This document shows, in pieces, positions 24,776 to 36,899 of a stretch of DNA of 64,000 nucleotides. The stretch spans positions 34,916,603 through 34,980,602 of the forward strand of contig NC_135715.1 of the NCBI RefSeq assembly GCF_964656455.1. The letters are read 5' to 3'. The translations under genes and the position numbers were made by a program. The notes under the pieces were generated by a model. It was not told the DNA's origin. It was given only the letters and a program-made list of their open reading frames with translations, and made no database searches. The stretch is from Halichoerus grypus. Taxonomy: Eukaryota; Chordata; Mammalia; Carnivora; Phocidae. Within the stretch, counting starts at the first letter, position 1, and each line of letters starts with the position of its first letter.

Positions 24776-25947
24776 GAACTTGAAAGAGAATATATAATTC
24801 AAACCCAAAGGGATTAGTTATGAAAATAACAACTGAGTTAGATTTTATTAACAGGAAAGAAAACATTTTAAAAGTAGAGGCCCATTATTTTTTTAAACAA
24901 CATTGTTCCTTAGGATATCCTGCTAAATTGTTATGCGTGATAAGATTGGATGGAAAAAAAAGCTGTCCTACAGAGGCATCAATCTTACTGATAGTCATTT
25001 ATTGATACATGACTTAAACTATGAGGAGAATCATGAGATGGAATGATGAGAAGAAAGAAATATCATTTTTCATACTTTATTGATTTTGGAATTTTAAACA
25101 CATTTTCTTGTCATCCATTTTTATCTTGCCCATCATATTCTAATTGATGTTAATTGATTGTATGGTGTTATATCTGTCATTATATTTCTTATATAATTAT
25201 AAAAATGGTCACTGGTATTTTTTCTGGTCAACAGATGAAATCATGTGTGAGATGGTGATGTGTGTGCTTCTATTTTCTTTTAGAAAGCCACCGTACTTCC
25301 CTGTAACTGAATTAAAATACAAGAAAGTTAAAAACCACTCTTTCTTAGGAATTTAAAAATAACAAGAACTCCTTTGAGAACTGGCATAACTACTAGTCCC
25401 CTATGGATATGGAGTACTTAAAAAAAAAAATTGTACCCTAGTTAATGCAGCTTTCAAAAGTGCTTCCTTTATTTTTAGGAGGACTCACCCTTCCCTGCAT
25501 CTAATTTGCCATCCTGGGTGTGGGGAGTACCTGCCTTATAAATGGTTGAACATTTTCTAATTTGATAACATGAAGCAAGAAAACTTAAGAATCTTTGTAA
25601 AATGGAGTTTGTAAACCTAAATAATCAAGAGCTTGCTCTGAAATTTTGTGTTTTATGTGACTCAATCCTTTTTCAATCAATATAGGCAAAATCTCCAGTC
25701 AGTATAGGTGAAATATCCACTCAACTAATTTTTAATATTTTTTTAGGAAATAATAGAGAATGTGAAATTTAAGATTTGCATGACGCTAGAGTTTGTCCCA
25801 TTCAAACTGCTTTTTTTTTTTTTTTTTTCATTTGAGGAAACTGAAGCCTGAAGAAGTTGTTATGTGTCCAAAATAGGTGATACTCACTGGACACTAAGTC
25901 ATTTTCTTTATATATCCCAAAGTATACAGTGTTATGCCCTGTTTTCA

Positions 25948-26450
25948 TCATCTATAGCCGTGTAACAATTTATACCAATAATTAGTGGTTTAAACCATCA
26001 AATTTAAAATATCAGTTTCTGTGGATCAGGATCTGGGTGCAACTTAGCTGGGTGGTTCTGGTTTAAGGTCTCTCATGAGGTTTCAGTTCTGCTGTCAGCT
26101 GGGGCTGTAGCTTCATCAAAAGGTTCAACTGGGCAGGGGGAATGTGCTTTCAAGCCAACTCATGTGGTTTTTGGCAGACCTCAGTCCCTTGTCATGTGCA
26201 CCTCCACAGGGCTGTCTCGTGACATGGCAGCTGGTTTTCCCCAGGGCAAGAAATGCAAGAGAAAAAAGAGAGAGAGACAAATGGAAATTATAAACTTTTC
26301 ATAACTGAATCTTGGAAGTGACATCCCATCACATTTGTTTTTCTCTGTTAGATCTGACTCAGACTAGGGGGCAGGTTCTAGATAGGATGTGAATACTAGG
26401 AAGGAGGAATCATCAGAGGCCATCTTAGAGGCTACTACATGCCTACCACA
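25948..26450 (-). mobile_element. Ancient LTR-like interspersed repeat
   Basis: Contains gccgtgtaacaatttatacc, agtggtttaaaccatc, ctgtggatcaggatctgggt, agctgggtggttctggttta, gctgtctcgtgacatggcag and gaagtgacatcccatcac, in the order of a widespread mammalian repeat that I associate with MaLR/ERVL LTRs. A second copy of the same family begins at about 63690. Confidence 0.65.
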
Positions 26451-26796
26451 AGCCCAGAGAGAATATTCCCCAAGTACTTGTCAAGTAAATTAAAAGATGT
26501 ATTAGTTATTTAACTCTTTACAGTAAAATATCTCACATAATAAAATTGGAATACGAACTCTGGATTAAATAATAGTATTCTGTGTATGTTATTCTTGCTC
26601 ATTTTATACTTACTGTGGTCATGTAAGAGTGTGTTCTTATACTTATGAAATATGCAGTGAAGTTTTAGGATTAAAAGGGAAGATGGTTCAAACATATGCA
26701 CACACACACAGAACAAGAGAGGGAGAGAGAGAAATAATTTAAAAGCAAACATGGCAAAATACACACGATTGGTGAATTGGAGTAAGGAGTTGAATT

Positions 26797-27275
26797 GGTT
26801 TTCTAGGGCTGATTTAACAAATTGCCATGATCTTGATGGCTTAAAATAACAAACATTAACTTTCTTACTGGAGTTTTGGAAGACAGAGGTCTAAAATCAA
26901 GGTAATAGCAGGGATAAGCTCCCTCCAAGAGGCTATAAAGGAGAATCCATTTCTTTACCTCTTGTAGCTTTTGGTGGCTATCAGCAGCATGCATTGACTA
27001 TGGCTGGGAAATCCTGATCTCTGTCTCCATCTCCACTCTGCCTCCTCCTCTTTACTGTGGATCTCTTCTGTCTCTCTCAAGTCTCCCTCTGCCTTTCTCT
27101 TATAAGAACACTTGTCATTGGATTTAGCGCCTATCCTAAACCAGGGTGATCTCCTCATCTCAAGATGTTTAATTTCATCACATCTATAAAAACCCTCTTT
27201 CCAAGCAAGCTAACATTACTAGGTTCCAGGGATTCGGCATGGACATGTATTTTAGAGGGTTACCAGACAACCCAT
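26797..27275 (-). mobile_element. Old LTR-like repeat (MaLR-type, probable)
   Basis: Reads ggttttctagggctgattta, gatggcttaaaataacaaac, tctaaaatcaaggtaatagc, tctcttataagaacacttgt, cattggatttagcg and catctataaaaaccctcttt. This resembles MLT1-like LTRs in reverse, sharing the gctagggct and ggcttaaa landmarks with the better preserved LTR at 4685, but is more diverged. Confidence 0.65.
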
Positions 27276-28027
27276 TATATGAGTATATAGAAATTCTTTG
27301 TACAATTCTTGTAAATTTCTGTAAGTTTAAAATTATTTGAAAGCAAAATACTCAAGAACAAAAAACAGATTACATTGTCAAGTCTGTAATAATCCAGAAA
27401 ACATGGCATCTGACAAGCTTTCTTTTAAAGATAAAACTTTAAAAAATATGTACAGATATATCAAATTAGAATAAGGTGTTTTGTGAATTTGTGCTTCATC
27501 ATCATTCACTGTTTGAAGTCAATGGAGATTATGTAATGTCAAACTCTTTTCCATGTTGTCTGGCCTCTCAAACATTTGCTTTAATCTTTGTAGAACATTT
27601 AAGATATCAAAGGTCACTTTTATTTCAAAAGGAAGGGCTGTATTCTTAATTTTACTATCTTTATAGGAAGACTAAATGAGACTTTCTATGATGTTAATTG
27701 CCACAAGATGACAACTTTTTAGTAGGGTCTTGAAGCACAAAGGAATATTTTTGTTTTGTATGTTTGATCTTGATTAGTTTGTCTTCTTTTCAAAAATGTG
27801 TATTGATCTTAAGAATCACCCTTTTTTTTTCATTTCTTTAGTCATCATTGTGCCCTAAATTTGATTGTTTCTTAGCTACATATTGAGTTAAAGTGGCCTT
27901 ATGCCGTATCTCTACTAAATAAAATGATAAATGAATGAATCCAATCATCTAAGTCTATACCAAATGATAGTTGAAACCATGAGGACTAAGGTGAGCATTC
28001 CATTGAAGCAACTGCAGAAAAAAATAT

Positions 28028-28054
28028 CACACACACACACACACACACACACAC
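28028..28054 (+). repeat. (CA)n microsatellite
   Basis: Uninterrupted CA run of about 27 nt. Confidence 0.95.
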
Positions 28055-28189
28055 TAACATATACATAGAACAATTTTAATCCTATATTGGGAAAAATGGA
28101 ATAGCTAATGGAATAATGATGGAAGACAAAATATTTTACTAACTGTAGGAATTGACTACTTAACATTTGGGATCAGTCATTCCAGTCCA

Positions 28190-28300
28190 GATAAGCTACT
28201 TGAGGCTTGCCTATTGTGTTTTTCAGCATTCTATCCTCAGCACCTAGCATATTGTTTATGTAAAATAAATATTAGCTACGTAAATGTATGTATCATGAGT
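28190..28300 (+). repeat. LINE L2 3'-end fragment
   Basis: cctattgtgtttttcagcat, tctatcctcagcacctagca and taaaataaatattagctacg follow the L2 terminal sequence (…TATCCCCAGCACCTAG…AATAAAT). Confidence 0.6.
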
Positions 28301-30315
28301 GATTTTATGAATTAATTCACACAACAGCCAAACATAGTCAAGCATAAATGTGTTGAATTTAAATCAAACAGTCATGGGGATGATGGAACTTACAATCAAA
28401 TGTGTGTGCGTGTATATGCGTGTGTGTATACACATTCATATGGCTCTTTTTTCTTGGACATTCTTTAAAGAATTGTGGAATCAGTCTCTAAAGCTGAAAG
28501 CAAACTCAGGTGGTCATCTGGTTCTATGCCTTTCTTCAAGAGACAAGCAATTATTATCCCCATGATCTATTAAGCCACATTTTCTTTAGCATGTGACAGC
28601 TAAGGTGATGCTGATCGAAAAATATTGCTCTCCATTCTTAAACAATTTCACATGCACATAGATGTTTAACAAGCGCCTTTTTGGAGCTATTATGAGAAAA
28701 CACTAGCAGCCTTGGTCTGGAGGAGTAATTTATGACAACTAGGTAAAGGGTGTCCAAGATCATCTTGATCGCATTAGCCATGCAGTAGCCCTACCCCTGC
28801 ACTGCGGTCTTTCTTTAACCCTGGTGACAAGAGTGATAAAAAAAATAATGACACAGTGAGTCCTCCTTTAGCTACTCACTCCGTTCCTTCTTCTAGTACC
28901 TGCTGTGTCAGATCGCCTGTCAGTAAGTGAACAGGAAAGGGAGTGGAAGGAGAAACTGCAGAGGAGTGAGAGTGTGAGCCTGAGAAGAGAGGCAGCTAAT
29001 AGATGGCTTGTGTCCCAAACTCTCCTCCCTAACCTTTCTTTCCTTTTGGTTTGTTAACTAGAAATGTGGAAAGGTGAGGGAGATGAATTTAACTTGTTCT
29101 GACATTAGTTAGAGACAGAGAAGTGTGGCTACTTCCATAATATTTCTGCCCCAGAGAGAGGTAATTGGAAAACGTGTTGTGTGGTTAGGTGTTGTAATGA
29201 AAAATAAAGGAATGATCGAGAACAGCGGAATCAAATTATAAGCATAAAGCAAGTGTGCTGAAGTTTTTAGCCATTTGCAAAATTGAGAGATACTATCAGG
29301 ACTGTGCAAATACATTGCTCTGATTAATTTTCCTGAGGTGAAATATGAAAATATTTATAAAATTGAGAATCCTGCCATGAATAAAATTTTCTCTGTGATA
29401 TAATAAACTAAAATAAGCCATAACGTGTATCTATCTTAAATGAAACTGTAAAATTGTTTAAATAATAAAGAACTGAATGAAAAGATTTCACTGTGAGAGT
29501 AAAAAGAATCCATATCGGGACATTACTCTAGGTTGCTTAAAATATTAAAGAATATTCAATAAACAAAGTAAAGATTAATTTATCTTAGAGGGTTTTATAT
29601 TTGATTTTCTAAATATTGTTATGGAAGTTGCATTTTATTACCCTTTCTTTAGACTCCTTTTTCATGTATAAAGGGCTAGTTTTTCAATATGAAAGTAAAA
29701 GGTATTCAGGGTCAAAAGAATTAGATCTTTAGTTTTAATGATATTGAATAATTCAGTTTTATTTTAGGGAGAATATATTTGATTCTAGTTTTTCTTGTCA
29801 TTTGTAAAATGACAAATTTCAATTGTGCATTCTTTTATAGATTCCTTAAGAATGTATTTGAACAAATCATTGATATAAAGGAAGGGTTAATTGAGAAATA
29901 AACACACTAATATACAAAGCATTTCTTTTATATGAAGCTCTAGAAATATTCTATTGTCAATCCAAACAGAACAAACTAAAATGAGATAATTGGGAAGGTG
30001 CCCATAAAGTCAGCCTGTGTATATTATCACAACTATATGTGAGATAATATTTGTTTTAAAAAGATTCTATGGCACTGTAAACTCAGTCTCATTAGAGACT
30101 GCATTTAAAAGGCTTATAAAGTTACTCATTAATGTTATCTTGTTGTATCTCCACAGCTTTTTCATTAAAGAAAATTCAGCAGAAAGCATTTTCTCCTGAT
30201 AGCAGGAACCAATTTGCAATAAATGTTCTGGAAACCACTAGGGAAGCCATTACTGAGGTCTAATAAAAACAGACAAGCGTAACTTGTTCTATATTTTTGT
30301 TTCAATCACATACAG

Positions 30316-30467
30316 ATGAGACCCCGCTTTCCACACCAACCGCAAGAGACAGCCTTGACAAACTTTCTCTAACTGGGCATGGACAACCACTACCTCCAGG
30401 TTTCCCACCTCCTTTTCTGTTTCCTGATGGACTGTCTTCCATAGAGACCCTTCTGACTAACATACAG
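30316..30467 (+). CDS. DACH1: DACH1 internal coding exon (start of C-terminal region)
   Basis: DACH1 is a nuclear transcription cofactor of the SKI/SNO/DAC family. It works with EYA and SIX proteins and with corepressors in eye, limb, kidney and other development. This 152-nt exon begins with the last two bases of a split Asp codon and then reads 50 codons, starting ETPLSTPTARDSLDKLSLTG and ending SIETLLTNIQ. I recognise this as the segment just before the Dachbox-C coiled-coil domain; the N-terminal SKI/DACH DNA-binding domain is encoded upstream, outside the window. The acceptor is ...cacatacag and the donor is CAG|gtaggc. The open frame continues about 50 nt past the donor, but that part is intronic. 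The sequence reads GFPPPFLFP, where I remember human DACH1 having GFPSPFLFP; this is a recalled comparison. DACH2 is less likely because the whole segment matches DACH1. Confidence 0.96.
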
Positions 30468-33260
30468 GTAGGCCTTTTTGTAATCTGGAAGGTAGGAACG
30501 TGGAAGATCCAGCTGTAGATTTTTCCCAAATTCATACTATTCCAACTTAATCCGTTCATGGGATTGACTGAACAATGGCATTGGACTTTTCCCAGCAATT
30601 TAAGATTTTAAACTTGCTACACTAATCAAGTTGGTTTAGAAATACTGATATATGTATATTCAGCCTTAATAAAAGCTTCGATGAAAATGACCTGGGATTT
30701 GAAAAATCATTCTGCCTAAATGTTCTCCTTATTGCCAACTGATGGGAGGAATCTAACTGTTTAAGTTTGTCTGATTTACTCAACAACGGCACACCAGTTC
30801 TAATAAATATTTAGTTATTTTTAAACTGCTGGCCTTCCAGTGAGGAAATGATATGTTTAGTCACTTAGAATATGTCTAATATAAAAGAATCCAAAAAATC
30901 CCTTCTTTCGTAAATAAGTTTGTTTCAGTTAATAGGGTTTCTTCAAAGAATAGACTTCAAAAAGCTATACAAAACTTTCCACGGATTTCCTATGTAGTCC
31001 TCAGGATGTATATTTTACGTACAGTACATTATGAATCAAAAATACTTACAGTTAACAATAACATAGAGCATGGAGCCAAAGTAGTAAGAGTGTTTGGGAT
31101 ACAAGAAAGCGTAATTTTCTTGCCCACACATGAAGTGATCATGTGGACCGCAGATGGAGATTTTGGCCATCTACTTCTCCCTATTTGGAGTAGCTAATAA
31201 TAAGAATGTGCTTGCAGATACTCTGCTGTTATTTTTTTTTTAATTTTTACTCTAGCACTTGATTCTTCGTGATATTTTTCTGTACACATTTCCTACCATA
31301 TTAAACTTTCTCCCAGTAGAAATGTAATTAATTTTATTTACCTCTCTGAGGACATAACAGAAGGCCTTTAATGTAACATATCTTCTCATCTATTAATGTG
31401 GCATTTTTAATACTAATGTAATTAGAGTCTCCAGAACTGTATTCAACTTTAAGGTTTTATATCTCAGTAATTCAAATAAATCATCAATCTAGCCTAAACT
31501 TAATCAAGGCCAAATAGTTGATTATATTTTAAAATAAACATAGACTTTTTTTCTAAATTTGACCCATATTATTGTTTTTTTAATGAGGTAGAATTTTTAA
31601 TGAATTTCTCTTTTGTGAAATTAAATGATTTCAGAAAATATCCCTCAACATTTCCGAATTTACAGTCTGAAAGGAGGGAATAATTAATTTTGTTATGTTA
31701 ACAACTCCGAATGAAGCAAAGAAAAAGCTAAGGGTTTACGTAAAATTCTCTATTCAGGTGTATGTAGCTTCATTAACTAAAACGTCTTTAAAGAGGAAAG
31801 TGGTCATTTAACTTTAATTTCAGTGGAGAAAACATTTCTGGATTTCATCAGTATAAACCAGCTTGCTCATCTGAAAAGTGGGTTTACACATGGACTCTTC
31901 CATTTTAAGTCAGATACTGTCAGTTAGGGTGTATTTATCCACCAGCCTCCCCCGCCCCCCCCCCACACCAGTATTACCCAGACTAGAAATGTATCTGCAT
32001 CACCTCAAACTGCAATTATTTCTTTAAAAAAGAAGAAAAGAAAACCCCAGTTTTAAAATGTACAGATTTTAGACAAATATTTTATTGATGGTATCTCTAG
32101 ATTTAATATACTCTCCTTTCTGACCTTCCAACCAGCCTTGTGGACATATTTTAGCAAGAGTTGATGATGGGACAGTAGTCAAAGCAAACTAAATTATTTA
32201 TTGCTAGTCCCAAACCATAGGGATCTGGGTCCATCAAAGTTAAAACACCCACAATAAGAATACTTTGTTAAAAATAAATTATGCTTGTCCATTTCAGTGT
32301 ATTCACGTATGTGAACATAAGGTAAAATAAAAATTAAAAATCTTACTGAGTTCCATGCATAGGAAGACACACACACATACACAGTACATGCATACATACT
32401 AATAAGCGTGTACACATATATACACACCCACATATATACGGGATTTATGTTTAGTAATGGTTTCACATCATTTTTTAAAAATGCTAGTTCTTTTATTATT
32501 GCCACATGTATTGAGTTATAGTAATATCCTAGGAATGGTATAGAATGTTTAAGTAGTCATGACCCTGGCTTACTGGGCATACAGTATAAATGTGTTTGCT
32601 GTCCAAATTCTAATTGGGGTAATTACGTCCTGCCTACCTCAATTTCCTCTGCAATTTCAATTATATATAATGGGGTTCTCTGCTTTCTATTTCAAAATGG
32701 TAACATACTTTTTGTGTGGTAAACTTAAATCTCCATATTTCTTTTGGAGCTATTTTATCAGGATGGCAATGAAAAACATTTGAGTTAAAAATGTTTGCAT
32801 GTTTCAAATCATACAAAGCCATATATGAAATTGAAGTTTTATTATGTATACCTACTATTTTAATTAAACCTAAGACATTGGGTCATATTTAAATTTAATG
32901 TATTGAGGTCTCTTTTTTCTTACAATTAATGACCGAAAGCCCTTCAAAAAAATGTGTTTAAGTGTTTATTGTTCTAATATTAAATAACTTAATTTCATGA
33001 TACTCTATAATTTGATAAATTTCAATTTTAAAATTTGTAATGGTTGGTACAGATGTTCTTGCCATGATATATCAAAATGGAATTTTCATAAATTTTTTTT
33101 CTTTGTGCTTTAAAAGAGGACCTGTAGAAAAATACTACATACTAGTATTTTTAAATATACTATATATACTATACATACTAAATATATATATCTACAGTGT
33201 AGTAATTTCACTTTAGTGAGTGATATGGATTTATTCCAGGTTTTCCTTTTTGAGATTTTT

Positions 33261-33444
33261 TTTTTTTTTAAGATTTTATTTATTTATTTGAGAGAGAGGG
33301 AGAGTGCAGAGGGAGAGTGAGAGGGAGGGAGAAGCAGACTCCCTGCTGAGCAGGGAGCCTGATGCGGGGCTCAGTCCCAGGACCTGGAGATCATAACCCT
33401 CGCCGAAGGCAGATGCCCAACCGACTGAGCCACCCAGGTGCCCC
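33261..33444 (-). mobile_element. CanSINE with 15-bp target site duplication
   Basis: Antisense copy ending gagccacccaggtgcccc. The flanks ctttttgagattttt (33246-33260) and ctttttgggattttt (33447-33461) are a 15-bp duplication with one mismatch. Confidence 0.95.
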
Positions 33445-34519
33445 AACTTTTTGGGATTTTTAAAAATTTTATTTTATGTGGAATTTTGTTTTTCTCAATG
33501 TGGGCAATCTTTTATTATGCCTTTCTTACTCAAACATGTCCAAACTCACTCCCTATGAGATTTTAGGTGAGGAAACTAGAATTTTAGTGTCAATTTACTG
33601 AATGTGACCCCTTCGAACATTGGCTACCCAATTGACAAATACACTTAAGGGAGAACTTTATTCTCAATCTGAGCTTTCATGCTGTAAATTATTGCTACAA
33701 TCTGTTTGTACATAGGATTGGGAACAAATAATTTACATTGTTTGTCTTATAAGAATTATTTAAAATGACTTACAAATATTAAAATAAGAATAGGTAAATA
33801 AAAAAAGAAAAGTAAAATAAGGTAGGGAATATAAAACTTAGTTATGGATAAGGTTAGCATTGAAGATATATGCCTTGAGGGATATATGATAAGAGTTTGG
33901 TTCATTATGATTTGTCTATTTGGAGGAATTAAATAAACAAAGGAAGACCTAAAAGGATTGTTAAAACCACAGTAAATGGCAAGTCACAGATTGAATCACT
34001 ATGGTCTAATAAATAAACATAATACAACTATGGTACTTAGGAAGTATTCTCTAATTTCTGTGTTTGACAAAAGAAAATGAAGAAGAATCTGACTTAGTAC
34101 TAAGACCAAAACACTCTGATTATACATCTTCCAGTCTTTACATTTCAATGTCATGGCCAATGATGTTATATTTTATACATTTAAAAGAAGCTAATAGTTT
34201 TGTATTTGCATTTTTAATACATCATTTTAATTATAACAGAGTTAGACAAAATACTTAGAGGAGGAAACTTTCAAAAAGATAAACAACAAAATAGGACATT
34301 GGCTTTAAAATATGGGTAGACTAGGATCAGATATATTGGTGTTATATCTTTTTATGTTTAATCATACTTACATATTCTTTTTTCTCATTACCAATTTGTG
34401 AAAAGAGTTCATTAAAAAAAAAAAACAGTGAAATATATCCAATATTCTAAACACAGTTTACTCTGATGAAGAGAGTAGCATTAATCTCTTAAAAGTCTGA
34501 ACTCTATACCATACTTAAG

Positions 34520-34553
34520 GTATATTGTATATCATAATGTATATTGTATATCA
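34520..34553 (+). repeat. Short tandem duplication, 19-bp period
   Basis: gtatattgtatatca occurs at 34520-34534 and 34539-34553. Confidence 0.85.
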
Positions 34554-35257
34554 CAACAATAATAATGACAATAGTAAAAACTAATATTTATTGAACAATC
34601 TTAATGTGTCATCACATAGGAAAAATACTCCTGTGTGTGTCTTCTGCTCTCAATGTCTTACTGCAACATCACTTCACTTTGGACACTTCTGCTCACCAAA
34701 TGTCTGGTAGTTAATTTCCACACCAAGCAATTCTGTAACACCGGCTGGATTCTCTACAATTTAACTCAGTTCTGATACTGTCTACCTGGAGATAGCCTCA
34801 GATCTCATAGGTTCAGTCCCACAAGATCGCCCCCTACCCAAATGTCAGATGCCTGTTGCAAGTCCAGGTTGTAATCTTGGCTACCAACCAACCGGCTATT
34901 GATCAGAGGTTCCCATCACCCCCTCCTCAGGTTCAGTTAATTTACTAGAGCAGCTCACAGAACTCAGGAAAACATTTTACTTACTAGGTTACAAGTTTAT
35001 TATCAAGGGATATAGCTCAGGAACAGTCAAGATGGCAGAGATGTATGGGGCAAGGTATGTGGGAAGGGGTGCAGAGCTCTCGTGCCTTCTCTGAGCACAC
35101 CACCTCCCCAGTACCTCCACGTGTTGACCAACCCAGAAGCTCTTTGAACTCTGTCCTTTTGAGTTTTCATAGAGGTTTCATTATTTAGGTATGATTGATT
35201 AAATCACGCATAGTTGGTGATTAATTCAAACCTCTAGCCCCTCTGTCTTCCCAGAGG

Positions 35258-35288
35258 TGGGGGGGGAGGGGGGTGGAGAGGGGTAGGG
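35258..35288 (+). other. G-rich tract, potential G-quadruplex
   Basis: Runs of 8, 6, 2, 4 and 3 G separated by one to three bases, on the + strand inside the old LTR. Four G-runs of at least three are present, so a quadruplex is possible in DNA or in DACH1 pre-mRNA. Confidence 0.6.
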
Positions 35289-35509
35289 CTGAAAGTCCCA
35301 ACCCTGAGTTGGTTTCCCTGACAACCAGATTCCAACCATAGGGCTTTCCAAAAGTCACCTTATGAAAATAAACTCAGGTATAGTTGGGTGGGGCTTATTA
35401 TGAATAACAAAAGACTCCCATTTCATCTTTTCACTCTTATCACTTAGGAAATTCCACCCATTGTAGGATCTTTGTGCCACAATTGGGATGAAGACCAAAT
35501 ATGTTTCTT

Positions 35510-35708
35510 TTTTTTTTTTTTTAATTTTATTTATTTATTTGGGAGAGAGCAAGAGCTAGAGAGAGAGCATGAGCAGGGGGGAAGGGCAGAGGCAGAGGGA
35601 GAAGCAGACTCCCTGCTGAGCAGGGAGCCTGATGTGGGACCCAAGACTCTAGAATCATGACCTGAGCCAAAGGTAGACGCTTAACTGCCTGAGTCACCTA
35701 GGCACCCC
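35510..35708 (-). mobile_element. CanSINE inserted in an old LTR, with 15-bp target site duplication
   Basis: Antisense copy with T-run, TTTTATTTATTTATTTGGGA, a GA tract, actccctgctgagcagggag and gagtcacctaggcacccc. A perfect duplication ccaaatatgtttctt lies at 35495-35509 and 35709-35723. Joining the flanks restores the LTR end, showing the SINE came later. Confidence 0.96.
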
Positions 35709-35794
35709 CCAAATATGTTTCTTATTATAAATCACAGTATCTACAGTCCATCTCTATGCTAATTCTATATGATATTACATTGAATCATCTTTAT

Positions 35795-35950
35795 AATCCT
35801 ATATAGTGGATTTCATTATCATCTGCATTTTACAGATGAGTAAATGGAGGCGGACAAGTCTTTTGATCAAGGTTATGCAATGGTGGTGGAGTCTGGATTT
35901 AAACATAGGCAGGATAATTACAGAGCCCATGTTGCTATATCGCCATACAT
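35795..35950 (-). repeat. MIR SINE
   Basis: ctgcattttacagatgagta, ggagtctggatttaaacata and agcccatgttgctatatcgc match reversed MIR. Confidence 0.75.
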
Positions 35951-36899
35951 GATCATATGAATTACAAGATGAATTTTATACCTGGAAGTGCTTTTGAGGG
36001 AGTATGCATTATTGACCAATTTTTTGAGAACAAGAGCCATAACCATTAAACTGAGTATAGTTGTACCTTTTGTTATAAGAGCTTCTGTGAATATGCATTA
36101 GTTGATACTGCTCTAGTATATATTTGTTTGTCTACAAAAGTTCCTGGATTCCAGGGACACTATTTCTTCTCATCCTGGAAAGAAACATTAAAAGAAAAAA
36201 ATAAATAAGCTTGGGAGCTCTGACCTAAGCTTAGTCAATTTACTACTTTGGGAATTTGTATAAGTCATCTGATCTTTCTGGACCTTGTTTTTTTCAGCTT
36301 TAAAAGGTTTTAATTAGAATGGGCAAATCACTGAAATCCCCTTCAAGTCAGGTATTTACTCTCTTTAGAAGCAATGCATTATTGAGCAGAATTTTGTCAC
36401 ATTAATTCCAGTGACACTCAAAGAACTTTAGTCACCATCTGATTCTGAAACAGTTTTTGTATAAAAAACAAATATGGCCAAGTAAGCTTTTAATCTAGGA
36501 TCCAACTAGTAAATTAAGAAATGTTTCCTTCATATCAGTATTACTTTAACTTCTCTTATACAAGCAGATATTTGCACTTTCTAGGCTATAGAAGTAGTTG
36601 AAAACTTGCTAAATCAATTACAGTGCCCTTCTGAAAAGAAATATATATAGAGACTTGTTCTTTGGGAAGTGATTAAAATAATCTGATTTAAAGGTAGATC
36701 ATTTTAGAAAACGAAAACATTTGTGTATATGACAATTATGCCTCACTTATGGGAAAGAAATTTGAGGCCAAACAACTATTGTCTCTTATAATTGCTATGC
36801 CATAGAGTAAGCTTTAAACACATTTCTTTAGAATTGTCATTGTTGAACATCATAACTGACCTCCCCCTGGAGAAAAATTCATGTTTTAAACCTTGTGTC

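Larger units (their letters stand above)
1..30315 (+). other. DACH1: DACH1 intron (3' part, upstream of first exon seen)
   Basis: At least 30.3 kb of intron ends at the acceptor at 30314-30315. The branch/polypyrimidine region is U-rich (ctatatttttgtttcaatc). It is AT-rich DNA with scattered repeats, listed separately. Stretches in which I see neither genes nor confident repeats include 1-1650, 5300-6690, 7800-9690, 9830-11680, 14000-16320, 17160-18350, 20540-22130, 24210-25940 and 28300-30315. Open frames in them are below 150 codons, lack family resemblance and carry no splice-consistent context. Confidence 0.93.
34660..35750 (-). mobile_element. Old endogenous retroviral LTR, interrupted by a CanSINE
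   Basis: Non-coding LTR-like block: caccaagcaattctgtaac, tagagcagctcacagaactc, aggttacaagtttattatca (a reversed polyadenylation signal), gttgaccaacccagaagctc, tatgattgattaaatcacgc, agaggtgggggg and cttaggaaattccacc, then atgaagacc, the SINE, and aaatatgtttcttattataa. The order matches a mammalian ERV LTR family that I recognise but cannot name securely. Boundaries approximate. No retroviral genes are present. Confidence 0.7.

Noticed and set aside
30302..30598. 98-codon frame antisense to a DACH1 exon
   Set aside because: Shadow of the true exon on the other strand; splice sites and protein match support the + strand.
34660..35750. Possible endogenous retrovirus with genes
   Set aside because: Only LTR-like non-coding sequence is present; no gag, pol or env reading frames were seen.
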